Shown here: positions 1-8,448 of the stretch, in pieces
How the letters are laid out: the number at the start of each line of letters is the position of its first letter
Position numbering within the stretch: the first letter of the stretch is position 1
Assembly (NCBI GenBank): GCA_021647365.1
Contig: JAKIUW010000012.1
Coordinates: 22,792 to 86,791, forward strand
DNA length: 64,000 nucleotides
Reading direction: 5' to 3'
DNA from: Cocleimonas sp.
Lineage (GTDB): Bacteria > Pseudomonadota > Gammaproteobacteria > Thiotrichales > Thiotrichaceae
Program-made: the position numbers and the translations under genes
The notes under the pieces: generated by a model
Seen by the model: only the letters and a program-made list of their open reading frames with translations
Told to the model about the DNA's origin: nothing
Databases searched by the model: none

Positions 1-1179
1 CCTGCTTATAATGAGATTGGCGGAATTAACGCTAAAAGCAAGCCTGTAAATTTATGGAAATCACCGACTACTAAGTCCTCTGTTGTTGCTAAGCTTGGTG
101 TTAATGAGTTTGCAAAACTTTCTGCTGCTAAGACTAAGTGGAATAATTTTTATAAAGTAAATCATAATCAAGCGATTCTCAAGGGAGATTTTGAGCTTGG
201 ACATTCTCGAGTATTTAAACAATTTGTTTTAAAGAGTGAGGCGCTAAAGCGCTATGAAGAGGCTATTTTAAAATTTGGCCCTTGGGTCATAGCGGGTTTG
301 TCGGCTTTGTTTTTTGTCTTGCTTGTTTCTAGTTTTTTTCGCTTTATAAGTAGAAGGAAATCAATTAAAAACCCTGTTTTACAAAATAATATGGTGTCGG
401 ATGAGTATTTTTCGGAAGAGGATTTTAATAAAAAAGTCGAAGAAAAAGTGGCTAGGGAGTTAGAAAATAAACGTAATAAGCTAATACGTGAACTTGAAAA
501 AGTAGCTGAAAAAGAAATTAAGCTCTTGGAGCAAAAAGAGAATACAGATTTTTCTTCACGAGAAAAAGCTTATGAAGCATTAAAGCGTAAATATGATGAA
601 GCTGTAGAAAAAGGAAGAATAATGGGGGTAGACCTTGAGGGTAGTAATATTGATGGCTTGGTTAAAGGGCGCTTATTTGAGTTGTTTACTGCGAGAATAT
701 GGGATGAGGACAGAAAAAAACATAAGAAGAAAGGGGCTATGATTGAGGACTGGACTTCAGATAAAGGTATTCTTGAGGGGTTTTATGTGAAGAGTAATGG
801 TAATCCTGATTTCTTACTGTCTTTTGAGGGCAAGAAGGTTGCTGTAGAGTGCAAGTATCGAGGTAAGGCTTATTATTTAAATGGTGCTGGAGAGCTCTGT
901 TTGCCCTTAGCTGAAAATACGGTAATTGCTAGATATTATAGATATAAAAAAGAGGAAGAGATTAATGTTTTTCTATTATTTGGTCTTGGCGGTACTGCTA
1001 AAGAACCCGAAAGCCTTTATTTAATAAATATTGGTCAATGTTACGATACTAATATTAGGTTTGTATATAAGCGCGGAAATAGAAAAAATTTTGGTGCAAA
1101 GTTAAGTGATATAGAAAAATATAAAGTCACAAAGGATGACTTAGTTGAGCGTGTAAAAGTGGGGGGGTGTGCTTTGTAA
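1..1179 (+). CDS. Membrane-anchored PD-(D/E)XK nuclease-like protein (5' end outside window)
   Basis: The reading frame is open from base 1, so the gene starts upstream of the window; an internal TTG at 298 is not a convincing start. Visible residues about 5-75 look like an SH3-type domain (KPVNLWKSPTTKSSVVAKLG). About 93-115 is one hydrophobic segment and 140-205 is a charged coiled coil. The last part has a restriction-endonuclease-like core: D270 in GNPDF, then E283 and K285 in VAVECKYRGK. This suggests a membrane-tethered nuclease, perhaps periplasmic at the N-terminus and cytoplasmic at the nuclease end. The last residues (VKVGGCAL) are encoded by a copy of the dispersed G/C-run repeat. 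Target and role are unknown; a defence or DNA-processing role is only inferred. Confidence 0.6.
   Translation, partial: PAYNEIGGINAKSKPVNLWKSPTTKSSVVAKLGVNEFAKLSAAKTKWNNFYKVNHNQAILKGDFELGHSRVFKQFVLKSEALKRYEEAILKFGPWVIAGLSALFFVLLVSSFFRFISRRKSIKNPVLQNNMVSDEYFSEEDFNKKVEEKVARELENKRNKLIRELEKVAEKEIKLLEQKENTDFSSREKAYEALKRKYDEAVEKGRIMGVDLEGSNIDGLVKGRLFELFTARIWDEDRKKHKKKGAMIEDWTSDKGILEGFYVKSNGNPDFLLSFEGKKVAVECKYRGKAYYLNGAGELCLPLAENTVIARYYRYKKEEEINVFLLFGLGGTAKEPESLYLINIGQCYDTNIRFVYKRGNRKNFGAKLSDIEKYKVTKDDLVERVKVGGCAL
1152..1175 (-). repeat. Dispersed C-run repeat, copy 1 (coding)
   Basis: G-strand copy: TGTAAAAGT, seven G, TGTGCTTT. It lies entirely in the 3' end of the nuclease-like gene and supplies its last codons. 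Confidence 0.85.
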
Positions 1180-1180
1180 C

Positions 1181-1672
1181 TTATATCAGTGGTTTTTCAG
1201 AAATAATAATCCCATCTTCATCAATATAGATAAAATCAGCAGGGTTAAAGTCTAAACCTACAAAATTCACCGAAACATTGGTTTGCCCAACGCCATTTTT
1301 AACTGTTTTAAGTGGATGCGTACCCAATGCCATCACCCCTAGTTGCATAGTTGTCATGTCTACAGAATCACGAATACAGCCATTAATCAAAATACCCGAC
1401 CATCCATTCTCAACAGCTTTTGCGGCTAGCATATCACCGAGTAGGGCGCGTCGCATGGATGCGCCGCCATCAATGACTAGGACTTTACCTTTGCCGTCTG
1501 AATTTACCTGATCTCGTACTAATTGATTATCTTCAAAAAGCTTTAAGGTAACAATTTCGCCATAAAAACGTGTTTTGCCACCATAGCTATTAAAAACCAT
1601 GCCCGCGGCTTGAACTTCGTCACAGTTTTCGGCGCAGAAATCGTCGGTCAGGTCGGCAGTTTTGAATGGCAT
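1181..1672 (-). CDS. rraA: RraA family protein (regulator of ribonuclease E activity A / RraA-like)
   Basis: A 163-residue protein, the usual RraA length. The family signature is clear: DGGASMRRALLGDMLA followed by NGCIRDSVDM, with the conserved Gly-Gly, Arg and Asp residues. In E. coli RraA binds RNase E and lowers its activity. Related proteins with the same G-x-x-R-D core are aldolases (HMG/CHA aldolase), so an aldolase role cannot be excluded from sequence alone. The ATG at 1672 is preceded by AAAGGAAAA, a good ribosome binding site. It ends two bases from the convergent nuclease-like gene, so there is no room for a separate terminator. Confidence 0.85.
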   Translation of the reverse strand: MPFKTADLTDDFCAENCDEVQAAGMVFNSYGGKTRFYGEIVTLKLFEDNQLVRDQVNSDGKGKVLVIDGGASMRRALLGDMLAAKAVENGWSGILINGCIRDSVDMTTMQLGVMALGTHPLKTVKNGVGQTNVSVNFVGLDFNPADFIYIDEDGIIISEKPLI

Positions 1673-1824
1673 GTTTTTCCTTTGTTTTCGACTAATCTAA
1701 ATGACTGCTCAGATTGCTTCTAAGACTTGTTAGTTCAAGGCGAAAAATGTGAAGTTTACAAGTGCAAATGATCATTTTTCAACGCAGAAATGTCAAGTCT
1801 TAGGAGTGAGCTGTGCAGTCCTCT

Positions 1825-3420
1825 CTAAAACTGGTTCATGGTGTTGTCCTCACCTGCTGCTTTCAACGCTGCATCACCCGAGAAGTATTCCTTATGATCA
1901 TCACCCATATCGGACCCTGTCATATTCTGGTGTTTAACACAGGCAATTCCTTCGCGAATCTCTTTTCGTTGAACCGCTTTAACATAGCCTAACATGCCTT
2001 GATCACCAAAGTATTCTTTCGATAAGTTATCCGTTGATAGTGCCGCAGTATGGTAAGTCGGCAAGGTAATGAGATGATGGAATATACCCGCTTCACGCGC
2101 ACCATCCGCTTGAAAGGTACGAATTTTCTCATCGGCTGTTTGACCTAATTCAGTTTCATCGTATTTAACGTCCATCAAGTCATTACGATCATAAGCAGAC
2201 ATATCAGAACCTGCTTCTGCCATAGCATCAAATACTTGCTGGCGGAAGTTAAGTGTCCAGTTAAACGATGGGCTGTTATTGTAAACCAGTTTTGCATTCG
2301 GGATCACTTCACGTACTGCATTTACCATGCCGCCAATTTGTGTGATATGTGGCTTCTCTGTTTCAATCCAAATAAGGTCAGCGCCGTTTTGTAATGAGGT
2401 AATACAATCCAACACACAACGTGCTTCGCCTGTGCCTTCTTTAAACTGGAAAAGGTTGCTGGGTAAGCGCTTAGGGCGTACTAGCTTACCATTTTGTTTT
2501 ATTACAAGATCACCGTTTTCCATGCTATCCAGCGTCACTTCTTCACAATCCAAGAATGCATTGTATTGGTCGCCTAAATCACCAGGCTCGTTAGTCACTG
2601 CAATTTGCTTGGTTAAGCCAGCGCCGAGTGAGTCGGTGCGGGCAACGATGATGCCGTTATCGATGCCAAGTTCTAAAAAGGCATAGCGAACGGCGCGGAT
2701 TTTCCCGAGGAAGTCTTCGTGCGGAACGGTCACTTTGCCGTCTTGATGACCACATTGTTTTTCATCTGATACTTGGTTTTCAATTTGGATACAGCAAGCC
2801 CCAGCTTCAATCATTTGCTTTGCCATTAAGTAGGTGGCTTCTGCGTTGCCAAAGCCAGCATCAATGTCTGCAATGATCGGCACAACGTGGGTGACATGTC
2901 CGTCAATAGCAGCTTGTACTTCTTTTTCTTTTGCTGAATCACCTGCGCTACGTGCTGCATCTAGCTCTCTAAATAAGCCACCCAGTTCACGCGCATCGGC
3001 TTGGCGTAAGAATGTGTAAAGCTCTTTAATCAACATCGCAACAGATGTTTTTTCATGCATTGATTGGTCAGGCAAAGGACCAAACTCAGAACGAAGCGCT
3101 GCAACCATCCAGCCAGAAAGATATAAATAACGACGGTCTGTTGAACCTTCAAAATGCTTCTTAATCGAAATCATTTTTTGTTGGCCGATAAAACCGTGCC
3201 AGCAACCTAATGATTGTGTGTATTTTGAGCTATCAGCATCATAAGCATCCATGTCTTTGCGCATGATGTCAGCGGTATATTGTGCTATCGCTATGCCATC
3301 TTTGAATTTATTTTGTGCGCGCATTCGGGCAACGGACTCTGGGTTAATCGCGTTCCACGAAGCCCCTTGAGCATCTTTGAGAGTTGCTGCTGATTTTATA
3401 TCGTTCTGGTATTGTGACAT
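1825..3420 (-). CDS. aceA: Isocitrate lyase, long form
   Basis: 531 residues, matching the long isocitrate lyase of Pseudomonas type rather than the 434-residue E. coli enzyme. It cleaves isocitrate to succinate and glyoxylate in the glyoxylate shunt, allowing growth on acetate or other C2 units. The catalytic cysteine motif is present as DEKQCGHQDGKV, which is the long-form variant of KKCGH. The start at 3420 has AAGGATGG just upstream. No malate synthase gene lies nearby. The leader holds a perfect 20-base palindrome and a second inverted repeat, suggesting control at this promoter. Confidence 0.95.
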   Translation of the reverse strand: MSQYQNDIKSAATLKDAQGASWNAINPESVARMRAQNKFKDGIAIAQYTADIMRKDMDAYDADSSKYTQSLGCWHGFIGQQKMISIKKHFEGSTDRRYLYLSGWMVAALRSEFGPLPDQSMHEKTSVAMLIKELYTFLRQADARELGGLFRELDAARSAGDSAKEKEVQAAIDGHVTHVVPIIADIDAGFGNAEATYLMAKQMIEAGACCIQIENQVSDEKQCGHQDGKVTVPHEDFLGKIRAVRYAFLELGIDNGIIVARTDSLGAGLTKQIAVTNEPGDLGDQYNAFLDCEEVTLDSMENGDLVIKQNGKLVRPKRLPSNLFQFKEGTGEARCVLDCITSLQNGADLIWIETEKPHITQIGGMVNAVREVIPNAKLVYNNSPSFNWTLNFRQQVFDAMAEAGSDMSAYDRNDLMDVKYDETELGQTADEKIRTFQADGAREAGIFHHLITLPTYHTAALSTDNLSKEYFGDQGMLGYVKAVQRKEIREGIACVKHQNMTGSDMGDDHKEYFSGDAALKAAGEDNTMNQF

Positions 3421-3444
3421 GGGTTTCCATCCTTTATAGAGAGT

Positions 3445-3464
3445 TTTGTAGTTATAACTACAAA
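3445..3464 (-). promoter_or_regulatory. Perfect palindrome in the aceA leader (candidate operator)
   Basis: TTTGTAGTTATAACTACAAA is a perfect 20-base palindrome, 25 bases upstream of the aceA start. It has no T-tract and is dyad-symmetric like a repressor site. The binding protein is unknown. Confidence 0.45.
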
Positions 3465-3483
3465 GGTAGAAGGAAACCCATTA

Positions 3484-3504
3484 TTAAACAAGTTTATTGT
3501 TTAA
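3484..3504 (-). promoter_or_regulatory. Inverted repeat near the aceA promoter
   Basis: TTAAACA, seven bases, TGTTTAA. On the minus strand a TATAAT box lies just upstream (3519-3514) with only a weak -35 (TTAATC-like, 18-base spacer). The repeat would sit close to the transcription start, where a regulator could block RNA polymerase. Inference only. Confidence 0.4.
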
Positions 3505-3554
3505 ATTTTTAGTATTATAAAATCATATACTGAGATTGATTAAGTAGTCGTTAT

Positions 3555-4583
3555 TTATATACTACTCTTATTGCGCTTAGCCCACCAATTCCTAGCCATC
3601 TCTAAAGCATCATCATGGGTGTTTGCTTTATCCATCGTGTACAAGGTGATTGCTGCTGTGCCTATGATGGCACCGACGCCATATTCATCCTCTTCTTCAC
3701 CGCGCCATACTCGGGCTAATTTTTCAGGGTCTAAAACTTTGTCTTTAACGTGGCGTTTGGGAAATAGGGGCGACCACTCTTCTTCGATGGCTTTTTTGTT
3801 TTTAATAGAACGAACCAGATTAGTCATATCAGGATTCCACTCTGTTTCACCACCATCGCCTTTTATAACAGCCATCGAAGGCTGATTTAGCATTAATGAT
3901 GCTTCTTGGTGGGTGTCACGATAGGCAGGATGATGGATACCTTGCATAGAGCAATTTGCACTACAAGGGTTGATTAATCGTGTGAAGGTATTCACCGGTG
4001 AGCGCAAACCGAGTATCCATTTTAAATTCATGATGCGTGCCAGTTCAGGTAAAAAATCATGTAATGGTAGATACGCAAAGTTATGCGACTTAATATGTTC
4101 GCCCGCTTGCTCAAATGAATTTGCAATGGGAATATTCAGCATTTTGAGTACATCATCGGTGTAAATTCGATTGGCTGTGTGCCCGCCTTCACCGTGTATT
4201 AAAACACTAATGTCATTTTCAGCTAGCAGCCATAAAGTTAAAATAAACCACGGTAAACGGCGGGCTTTTCCCGCGTAGCTTGACCAATCTAAATCAATCG
4301 TTGGCATATTTTGAGGAATGCTTAAAACATTGTTGGTTGCATCGACAAAACCTGCTAATTCTTCACTGCTTTCTTCTTGATGACGCATCAGCATCATGAA
4401 AGCGCCCAGTTGCTCTGGTTCAACTTCACCTTTTAAAATCATTGCCATCGACGCTTTGGCTTCATCGTAAGTGAGATTACGTGAACCTGTTTTACCTTTG
4501 CCTAGTATGCGTACATATTGTGCAAAATCATGTTCTGTCGGTGTAGGCTCTGCATCGATGTCAGTATTGGCTTGTTCAGTCAT
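3555..4583 (-). CDS. Glycosyl transferase family 3 protein, TrpD2/YbiB-like
   Basis: 342 residues with the anthranilate-phosphoribosyltransferase fold: an N-terminal helical domain (DFAQYVRILGKGKTGSRNLT, EEELAGF-type repeats) and a phosphate-binding HGEGGH segment in place of the TrpD GTGG loop. In the family, TrpD2/YbiB proteins bind DNA or RNA rather than making tryptophan. No other trp gene is near, which supports YbiB over TrpD. The ATG at 4583 follows a 115-base gap from the MBL-fold gene. Its biological role in this organism is not known. Confidence 0.75.
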   Translation of the reverse strand: MTEQANTDIDAEPTPTEHDFAQYVRILGKGKTGSRNLTYDEAKASMAMILKGEVEPEQLGAFMMLMRHQEESSEELAGFVDATNNVLSIPQNMPTIDLDWSSYAGKARRLPWFILTLWLLAENDISVLIHGEGGHTANRIYTDDVLKMLNIPIANSFEQAGEHIKSHNFAYLPLHDFLPELARIMNLKWILGLRSPVNTFTRLINPCSANCSMQGIHHPAYRDTHQEASLMLNQPSMAVIKGDGGETEWNPDMTNLVRSIKNKKAIEEEWSPLFPKRHVKDKVLDPEKLARVWRGEEEDEYGVGAIIGTAAITLYTMDKANTHDDALEMARNWWAKRNKSSI

Positions 4584-4698
4584 GGTAATCCTAAATATTG
4601 AAGCTGGATCGCTATTTTAGATAAATTACAAAGAAAAGAAAGCGCCATTTTTTTTTTAGGGTTTTTGAGTGAAATTTAAAAGCGTTGATTGTTTCACA

Positions 4699-5670
4699 TT
4701 ACCAGGCTGATTTACTCAACCAAAAATCCAAACCTTGTGCATTAAGTTTGGTGTCAAAATCTATATTCTTTTCATAGAATGCTCTGGATTCTATAGCGCC
4801 CATTTCATCAATGGTATCTAATAAATAATCTTTAAGTTTTTGTTGAATATAATCAACACGATTTTCAGAGTTTTTGTCCTTACCCGTAAAATACTCTTGT
4901 GCATCCAACGCAATATTTGCAAATTGTCGCACACTGCGTTTTAGTTGCTTAACAATTTCAGGAGTAGGGGTGATCTCCCCAAAATGAGTGAGGTACATGA
5001 TTTCAGGCTTTAGCGACATCAAACAATCAATGCTCTGTAGTAGCGAACCAGGGTCAAATTGCACAGGCGTAGTCGCCGCAAATATCAAACGGCCTTGTTT
5101 AGTCATCAGTTGCGGATAACCAATGCCAAACGTATCTCCTGTGAAAATGCTTTTACTTTGTATGTCATAAACACAAAAATGATGACGTGCATGACCGGGC
5201 GTATCGTAAAACTCTAACTCACGTCCATTAAAATCAACTTTGAAAAAACCAGGCGCTTCAATCACGCGTGAAGCATCAACAGGACGAATTTCACCGTAAA
5301 ATTTTTTAAACAGTTTCTCACCATAAACGGCGATTGTCCCAGCAATCAATTTACTCGGGTCAATCATATGCGCCGCACCAAAAGGATGTACGATTAACTT
5401 TGCATTTTTACAGCGATGCATAAACTCACCTGCACCACCCGCATGATCAAGATGAACATGGGTGGGGATGACATAAGCTACATCATCAAAGCTTAAACCT
5501 TTTGATGCCAGTACTTCGTCGACATAAGGCACACTATGCGTCGTACCTGTTTCAATAATGGCAACTTGCCCCGCTTGTTCTAATAGGTAGATGCTAGCAA
5601 TGCCTGATTGTGCATATTCGGCATCTATCATGGTGATGCCGTGATTGTAGTTTTTGTTGTTTCTATTCAT
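4699..5670 (-). CDS. Metallo-beta-lactamase-fold hydrolase
   Basis: 323 residues. The metal-binding motif THVHLDHAGGAG is complete, followed by the third-ligand motif DTPGHARHH, the bridging Asp in FTGDTFG, and a late His in LTHFGE. This is the glyoxalase II/arylsulfatase-like branch of the superfamily; the sequence does not reveal the substrate. There is no signal peptide, so it should be cytoplasmic. The start at 5670 has AAAGAAC upstream. The 5' flank carries an inverted pair of the dispersed repeat. Confidence 0.8.
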   Translation of the reverse strand: MNRNNKNYNHGITMIDAEYAQSGIASIYLLEQAGQVAIIETGTTHSVPYVDEVLASKGLSFDDVAYVIPTHVHLDHAGGAGEFMHRCKNAKLIVHPFGAAHMIDPSKLIAGTIAVYGEKLFKKFYGEIRPVDASRVIEAPGFFKVDFNGRELEFYDTPGHARHHFCVYDIQSKSIFTGDTFGIGYPQLMTKQGRLIFAATTPVQFDPGSLLQSIDCLMSLKPEIMYLTHFGEITPTPEIVKQLKRSVRQFANIALDAQEYFTGKDKNSENRVDYIQQKLKDYLLDTIDEMGAIESRAFYEKNIDFDTKLNAQGLDFWLSKSAW

Positions 5671-5714
5671 GTTCTTTTTTATAGACTAAATTTACTATTA
5701 ATATCATTAATTTT

Positions 5715-5781
5715 CACACCCCCTTACTTTTACATGATGTTTCAGTAAAGATGAAATATCATGTAAAAGTAGGGGGGGGGT
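5715..5781. repeat. Dispersed C-run repeat, inverted pair (copies 2 and 3)
   Basis: Left arm: CACA, five C, TTAC, TTTTACATGATGTTTCA. Right arm: TGAAATATCATG, TAAAAGTA, nine G. Apart from the C-run the arms match with one mismatch and can form a hairpin upstream of the MBL-fold gene. The run lengths (5 against 9) show slippage at the homopolymer. Confidence 0.8.
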
Positions 5782-5834
5782 ATCATTAAAAAAAATAAAG
5801 ATAAATATATTGTTATTAACTACTTATGCATGTT

Positions 5835-5856
5835 TCACGCAATACACTTTGCGTGA
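5835..5856. terminator. Hairpin, possible terminator
   Basis: TCACGCAA, six-base loop, TTGCGTGA, followed by TGGATTTTT. The stem is 8 bp. It could end transcription on the plus strand, but no plus-strand gene precedes it, so its role is uncertain. Confidence 0.3.
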
Positions 5857-6052
5857 TGGATTTTTCATCAAAAGTATTTGGAATGCTAGCTTTTTTCTTC
5901 AAAATATCTGCAATTAACCTTGGTTCATAAAAGTTTGTAGTGAACTATGATAACAGTAGCTGACAAGCAGGCTATATTATATATCTGATAAGCGATAGAA
6001 ATGTTATTTAACATAATATACATTATGCGCAGTTATTGCGAAATAGGAGAGA

Positions 6053-6080
6053 AGCACGCCCCCCGACTTTTACATGATGT
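6053..6080 (+). repeat. Dispersed C-run repeat, copy 4
   Basis: AAGCACG, six C, GAC, TTTTACATGATGT. A divergent copy (CACG for CACA, GAC for CAC). It ends 11 bases past the tatD stop codon. Confidence 0.8.
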
Positions 6081-6091
6081 TTAAACTGTTT

Positions 6092-6868
6092 CTATCCTAG
6101 TTTAAATAATCTATTGAAGTTCTCTGTCGATACCTTTGCGATATGTTCGTAGCTACAGCCACGCAAATCTGCCATTTTTTCTGCAACGTATTTCACATAT
6201 GCTGGTTGGTTTGGTTTTCCGCGTTTTGGTACTGGTGCTAACCACGGTGAATCTGTTTCTATTAAAAACTTATCTTCTGGGACTTTCTGCGCAACATCCT
6301 GCAGTTCTTTTGCTGAGTTAAATGAAACAATGCCGGAGAATGAAATGTAAAAGTTTAAATCCATCGCTTGTTTGGCCGTTTCCCAATCTTCGGCAAAACA
6401 ATGCATCACGCCGCCTACTTTATCGGCATTTTCTTCTTTTAGGATTCTAATCGTGTCTGCTCGTGCTGAGCGTGTGTGAATGATTAATGGTTTTTGTATT
6501 TTTATCGCAGCTCGAATATGGTTTCGGAACATATCATGCTGCCATGTCATATCATCATCTTCACAACGAAAGTTGTCTAACCCCGTCTCTCCAATGGCGA
6601 TAACTTCTTTGTGTTGGGCTAATTCAACCAGTTCAGCAACGCTGGGTGCGTAAGATTCTTTGTGTGTGGGATGCACTCCTACCGAACAGTAGATATTCGG
6701 GTGATTTTGCGCAGGCTTTAAAACATCTTGAAAATGCTCTGTGTCGATACAAACACATAAGAATTGGCTAACATCAAAATCTTTTGCAGCTTCAATCATC
6801 TCTGAAAAATTATTGTTGAATAGCGTGAGATCTATTTTATCAAGGTGGCAGTGAGAATCTGTCAGCAT
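6092..6868 (-). CDS. TatD family metal-dependent hydrolase (YcfH-like)
   Basis: 258 residues starting MLTDSHCHLD, with the N-terminal HxH metal ligands. GETGLDNFR carries the central Glu, IHTRSA and MHCFAED further His, and LIETDSPWL the late Asp. TatD proteins act as 3'-5' DNA exonucleases or related metallohydrolases in the cytoplasm. It is the last gene of the fabD-to-tatD block, as ycfH is in E. coli, separated from pilZ by a gap holding a repeat copy. I chose the YcfH-type name from position, so the paralog assignment is less certain than the family. Confidence 0.88.
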   Translation of the reverse strand: MLTDSHCHLDKIDLTLFNNNFSEMIEAAKDFDVSQFLCVCIDTEHFQDVLKPAQNHPNIYCSVGVHPTHKESYAPSVAELVELAQHKEVIAIGETGLDNFRCEDDDMTWQHDMFRNHIRAAIKIQKPLIIHTRSARADTIRILKEENADKVGGVMHCFAEDWETAKQAMDLNFYISFSGIVSFNSAKELQDVAQKVPEDKFLIETDSPWLAPVPKRGKPNQPAYVKYVAEKMADLRGCSYEHIAKVSTENFNRLFKLG

Positions 6869-6928
6869 TTGGCTTGAATATCCGTATTATTTAAATTAAA
6901 GCACGGATTATAGATATAAGAGATGTAA

Positions 6929-6957
6929 AAAGCACACCCCCCTACTTTTACATGATG
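6929..6957 (+). repeat. Dispersed C-run repeat, copy 5
   Basis: AAAGCACA, six C, TAC, TTTTACATGATG, in the pilZ-tatD gap. Confidence 0.85.
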
Positions 6958-7004
6958 ATTTTATTTAAGCCTTTGAACATACTTTAGTAAAATCATACCA
7001 TTAA

Positions 7005-7394
7005 TTAATAGAAACGCACCAAGGGTGGAACATTTGCACGATTTCCCAGCATTGTTTCGATGATTAGTTTTACCTTTGCTTTTGTTGTACCTGCAAATTG
7101 TATTCCAAGGCCCTGCGTGCCTCTTTCACAAGATTTTGGCGCAATCCAAACAACTTTGCCTGGGATGGCTAACTTTTTACTATTTGACTGTAATTGCATT
7201 GATACAACAACTTCATCACCAAATACTAGGCTAGAATCCTTTGTAGGAACAAATATTGCGCCCCCACGAATAAAAGGCATATAGCTTGAATGTAATGCGG
7301 CATCGTCTTTTAGTACTAAATTTAAAAGTGTACGTTGAGGTTTTATCTCTTCAACTACTGCGGCTTCTGGGGTGCTTTGTGGTTCAGTATTCAT
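7005..7394 (-). CDS. pilZ: PilZ domain protein, type IV pilus assembly
   Basis: 129 residues with a short acidic N-terminus and one PilZ domain: FIRGGAIFVPT, KVVWIAPK, GLGIQFAG. As in the founding Pseudomonas PilZ, the N-terminal RxxxR c-di-GMP motif is absent, so it probably does not bind the nucleotide. In Pseudomonas pilZ follows holB, exactly as here, and is needed for pilus assembly through PilB/FimX interaction. It starts 44 bases past the holB stop. No other pilus gene is in the window. Confidence 0.85.
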   Translation of the reverse strand: MNTEPQSTPEAAVVEEIKPQRTLLNLVLKDDAALHSSYMPFIRGGAIFVPTKDSSLVFGDEVVVSMQLQSNSKKLAIPGKVVWIAPKSCERGTQGLGIQFAGTTKAKVKLIIETMLGNRANVPPLVRFY

Positions 7395-7437
7395 AATCTA
7401 TTTTATAATTATTATTAATATTGTAAGGAATGTAAGT

Positions 7438-8439
7438 TTACGATTCGTTCGTAGAACTAGCCTGTAGCCACAACAGTAACATGTTTTCAACAAAAATTAG
7501 AGAATTAACAGATGTATGGATGTATTGCTTTTGTGCAATCAGTTGTTGATATAAGTCCCACTGTTTTTGATCTGGAATAATTCTCTCAAGCTTACTCAAT
7601 ATCTCGCTATTGTAACCTTGATTTATTTCACTTTTTTGCGTTGAAGTTACTCTTGATTTAATCAGTGTCTGTAGCCATCTAATCTGCCAATTTAGCAATG
7701 TTTGGGGATCAAATTTTTCCCAGTTTTTTGCGACTTCTGTGATTGGCTTTTGTTTTAGGCAACTTGCCAAAAGCTGATTGCCAAATTCTTCTTTGCTTTG
7801 TATTTCCTCATCACTGATAGCAAGTGCGGTTAATGGTTGCCCATTCGCCATATCAAGTAACTCTTCTGCTTGCGTAAGCTCTGGTGACTGTGATTTTAGC
7901 CATGATAATGCCTGATTTTTTTCAGGTGTTGTTAGTGTTAATAACTGGCAGCGGCTCTTAATTGTGGGGAGAATTTTCCCTAAGTTTGTCGCAACTAATA
8001 TTATAACGGTATTATCCGCTGGTTCTTCCAATGATTTTAAAAGGCTATTGGCCGCATTTTGATTCATGCGCTCAATGGGGTTTATCATAATCACGCGATA
8101 ACCTTGGAAGCTACGCGTGTAATTAATAAATTCTGATAACTGCCTTATTTGATCCACACTGATTTGCTGTTTATCTTCTAATAGCTCTATCTGCATAAAA
8201 TCAGGGTTGGCATTCGCGTGGTAAGTTTTACATGATTGGCAGTTTTGACATGCTTTATTATTAACAGGCGCGGTGCACAACAAAGATGTTGCAATTTTTT
8301 TAGCAAAATCAAGTTTACCCGTTCCGTCAGCACCCACTAATAATAACGCATGAGGCAAGTGGTCTTGTGATCTAGCTGTCGTGAACTTATCCCATGATGT
8401 TTCATGCCAAGGGTATTCAGGGTTGGTGGAGGTCTTCAT
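7438..8439 (-). CDS. holB: DNA polymerase III subunit delta'
   Basis: 333 residues, the length of E. coli delta'. The AAA+ module has LLLVGADGTGKLDFAK as the Walker A region and a zinc module with four cysteines (CTAPVNNKACQNCQSC). It also has the sensor segment NAANSLLKSLEEP and the SRC arginine finger in IKSRCQLL. It is a fixed subunit of the clamp loader, partnering with DnaX (encoded at 46 kb) and HolA. It lies 9 bases downstream of tmk, implying co-transcription. Confidence 0.93.
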   Translation of the reverse strand: MKTSTNPEYPWHETSWDKFTTARSQDHLPHALLLVGADGTGKLDFAKKIATSLLCTAPVNNKACQNCQSCKTYHANANPDFMQIELLEDKQQISVDQIRQLSEFINYTRSFQGYRVIMINPIERMNQNAANSLLKSLEEPADNTVIILVATNLGKILPTIKSRCQLLTLTTPEKNQALSWLKSQSPELTQAEELLDMANGQPLTALAISDEEIQSKEEFGNQLLASCLKQKPITEVAKNWEKFDPQTLLNWQIRWLQTLIKSRVTSTQKSEINQGYNSEILSKLERIIPDQKQWDLYQQLIAQKQYIHTSVNSLIFVENMLLLWLQASSTNES

Positions 8440-8448
8440 CGGTGGTAT

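Larger units (their letters stand above)
5671..6091. other. 421-base gap between tatD and the MBL-fold gene
   Basis: This is the only gap over 300 bases. It contains one inverted repeat pair (5715-5781), a hairpin (5835-5856) and a single repeat copy (6053-6080). The rest (about 5860-6050) is AT-rich, with no recognisable gene or RNA. Confidence 0.6.

Noticed and set aside
3555..4583. Anthranilate phosphoribosyltransferase (TrpD)
   Set aside because: The phosphate loop differs and no trp genes are near; TrpD2/YbiB fits better.
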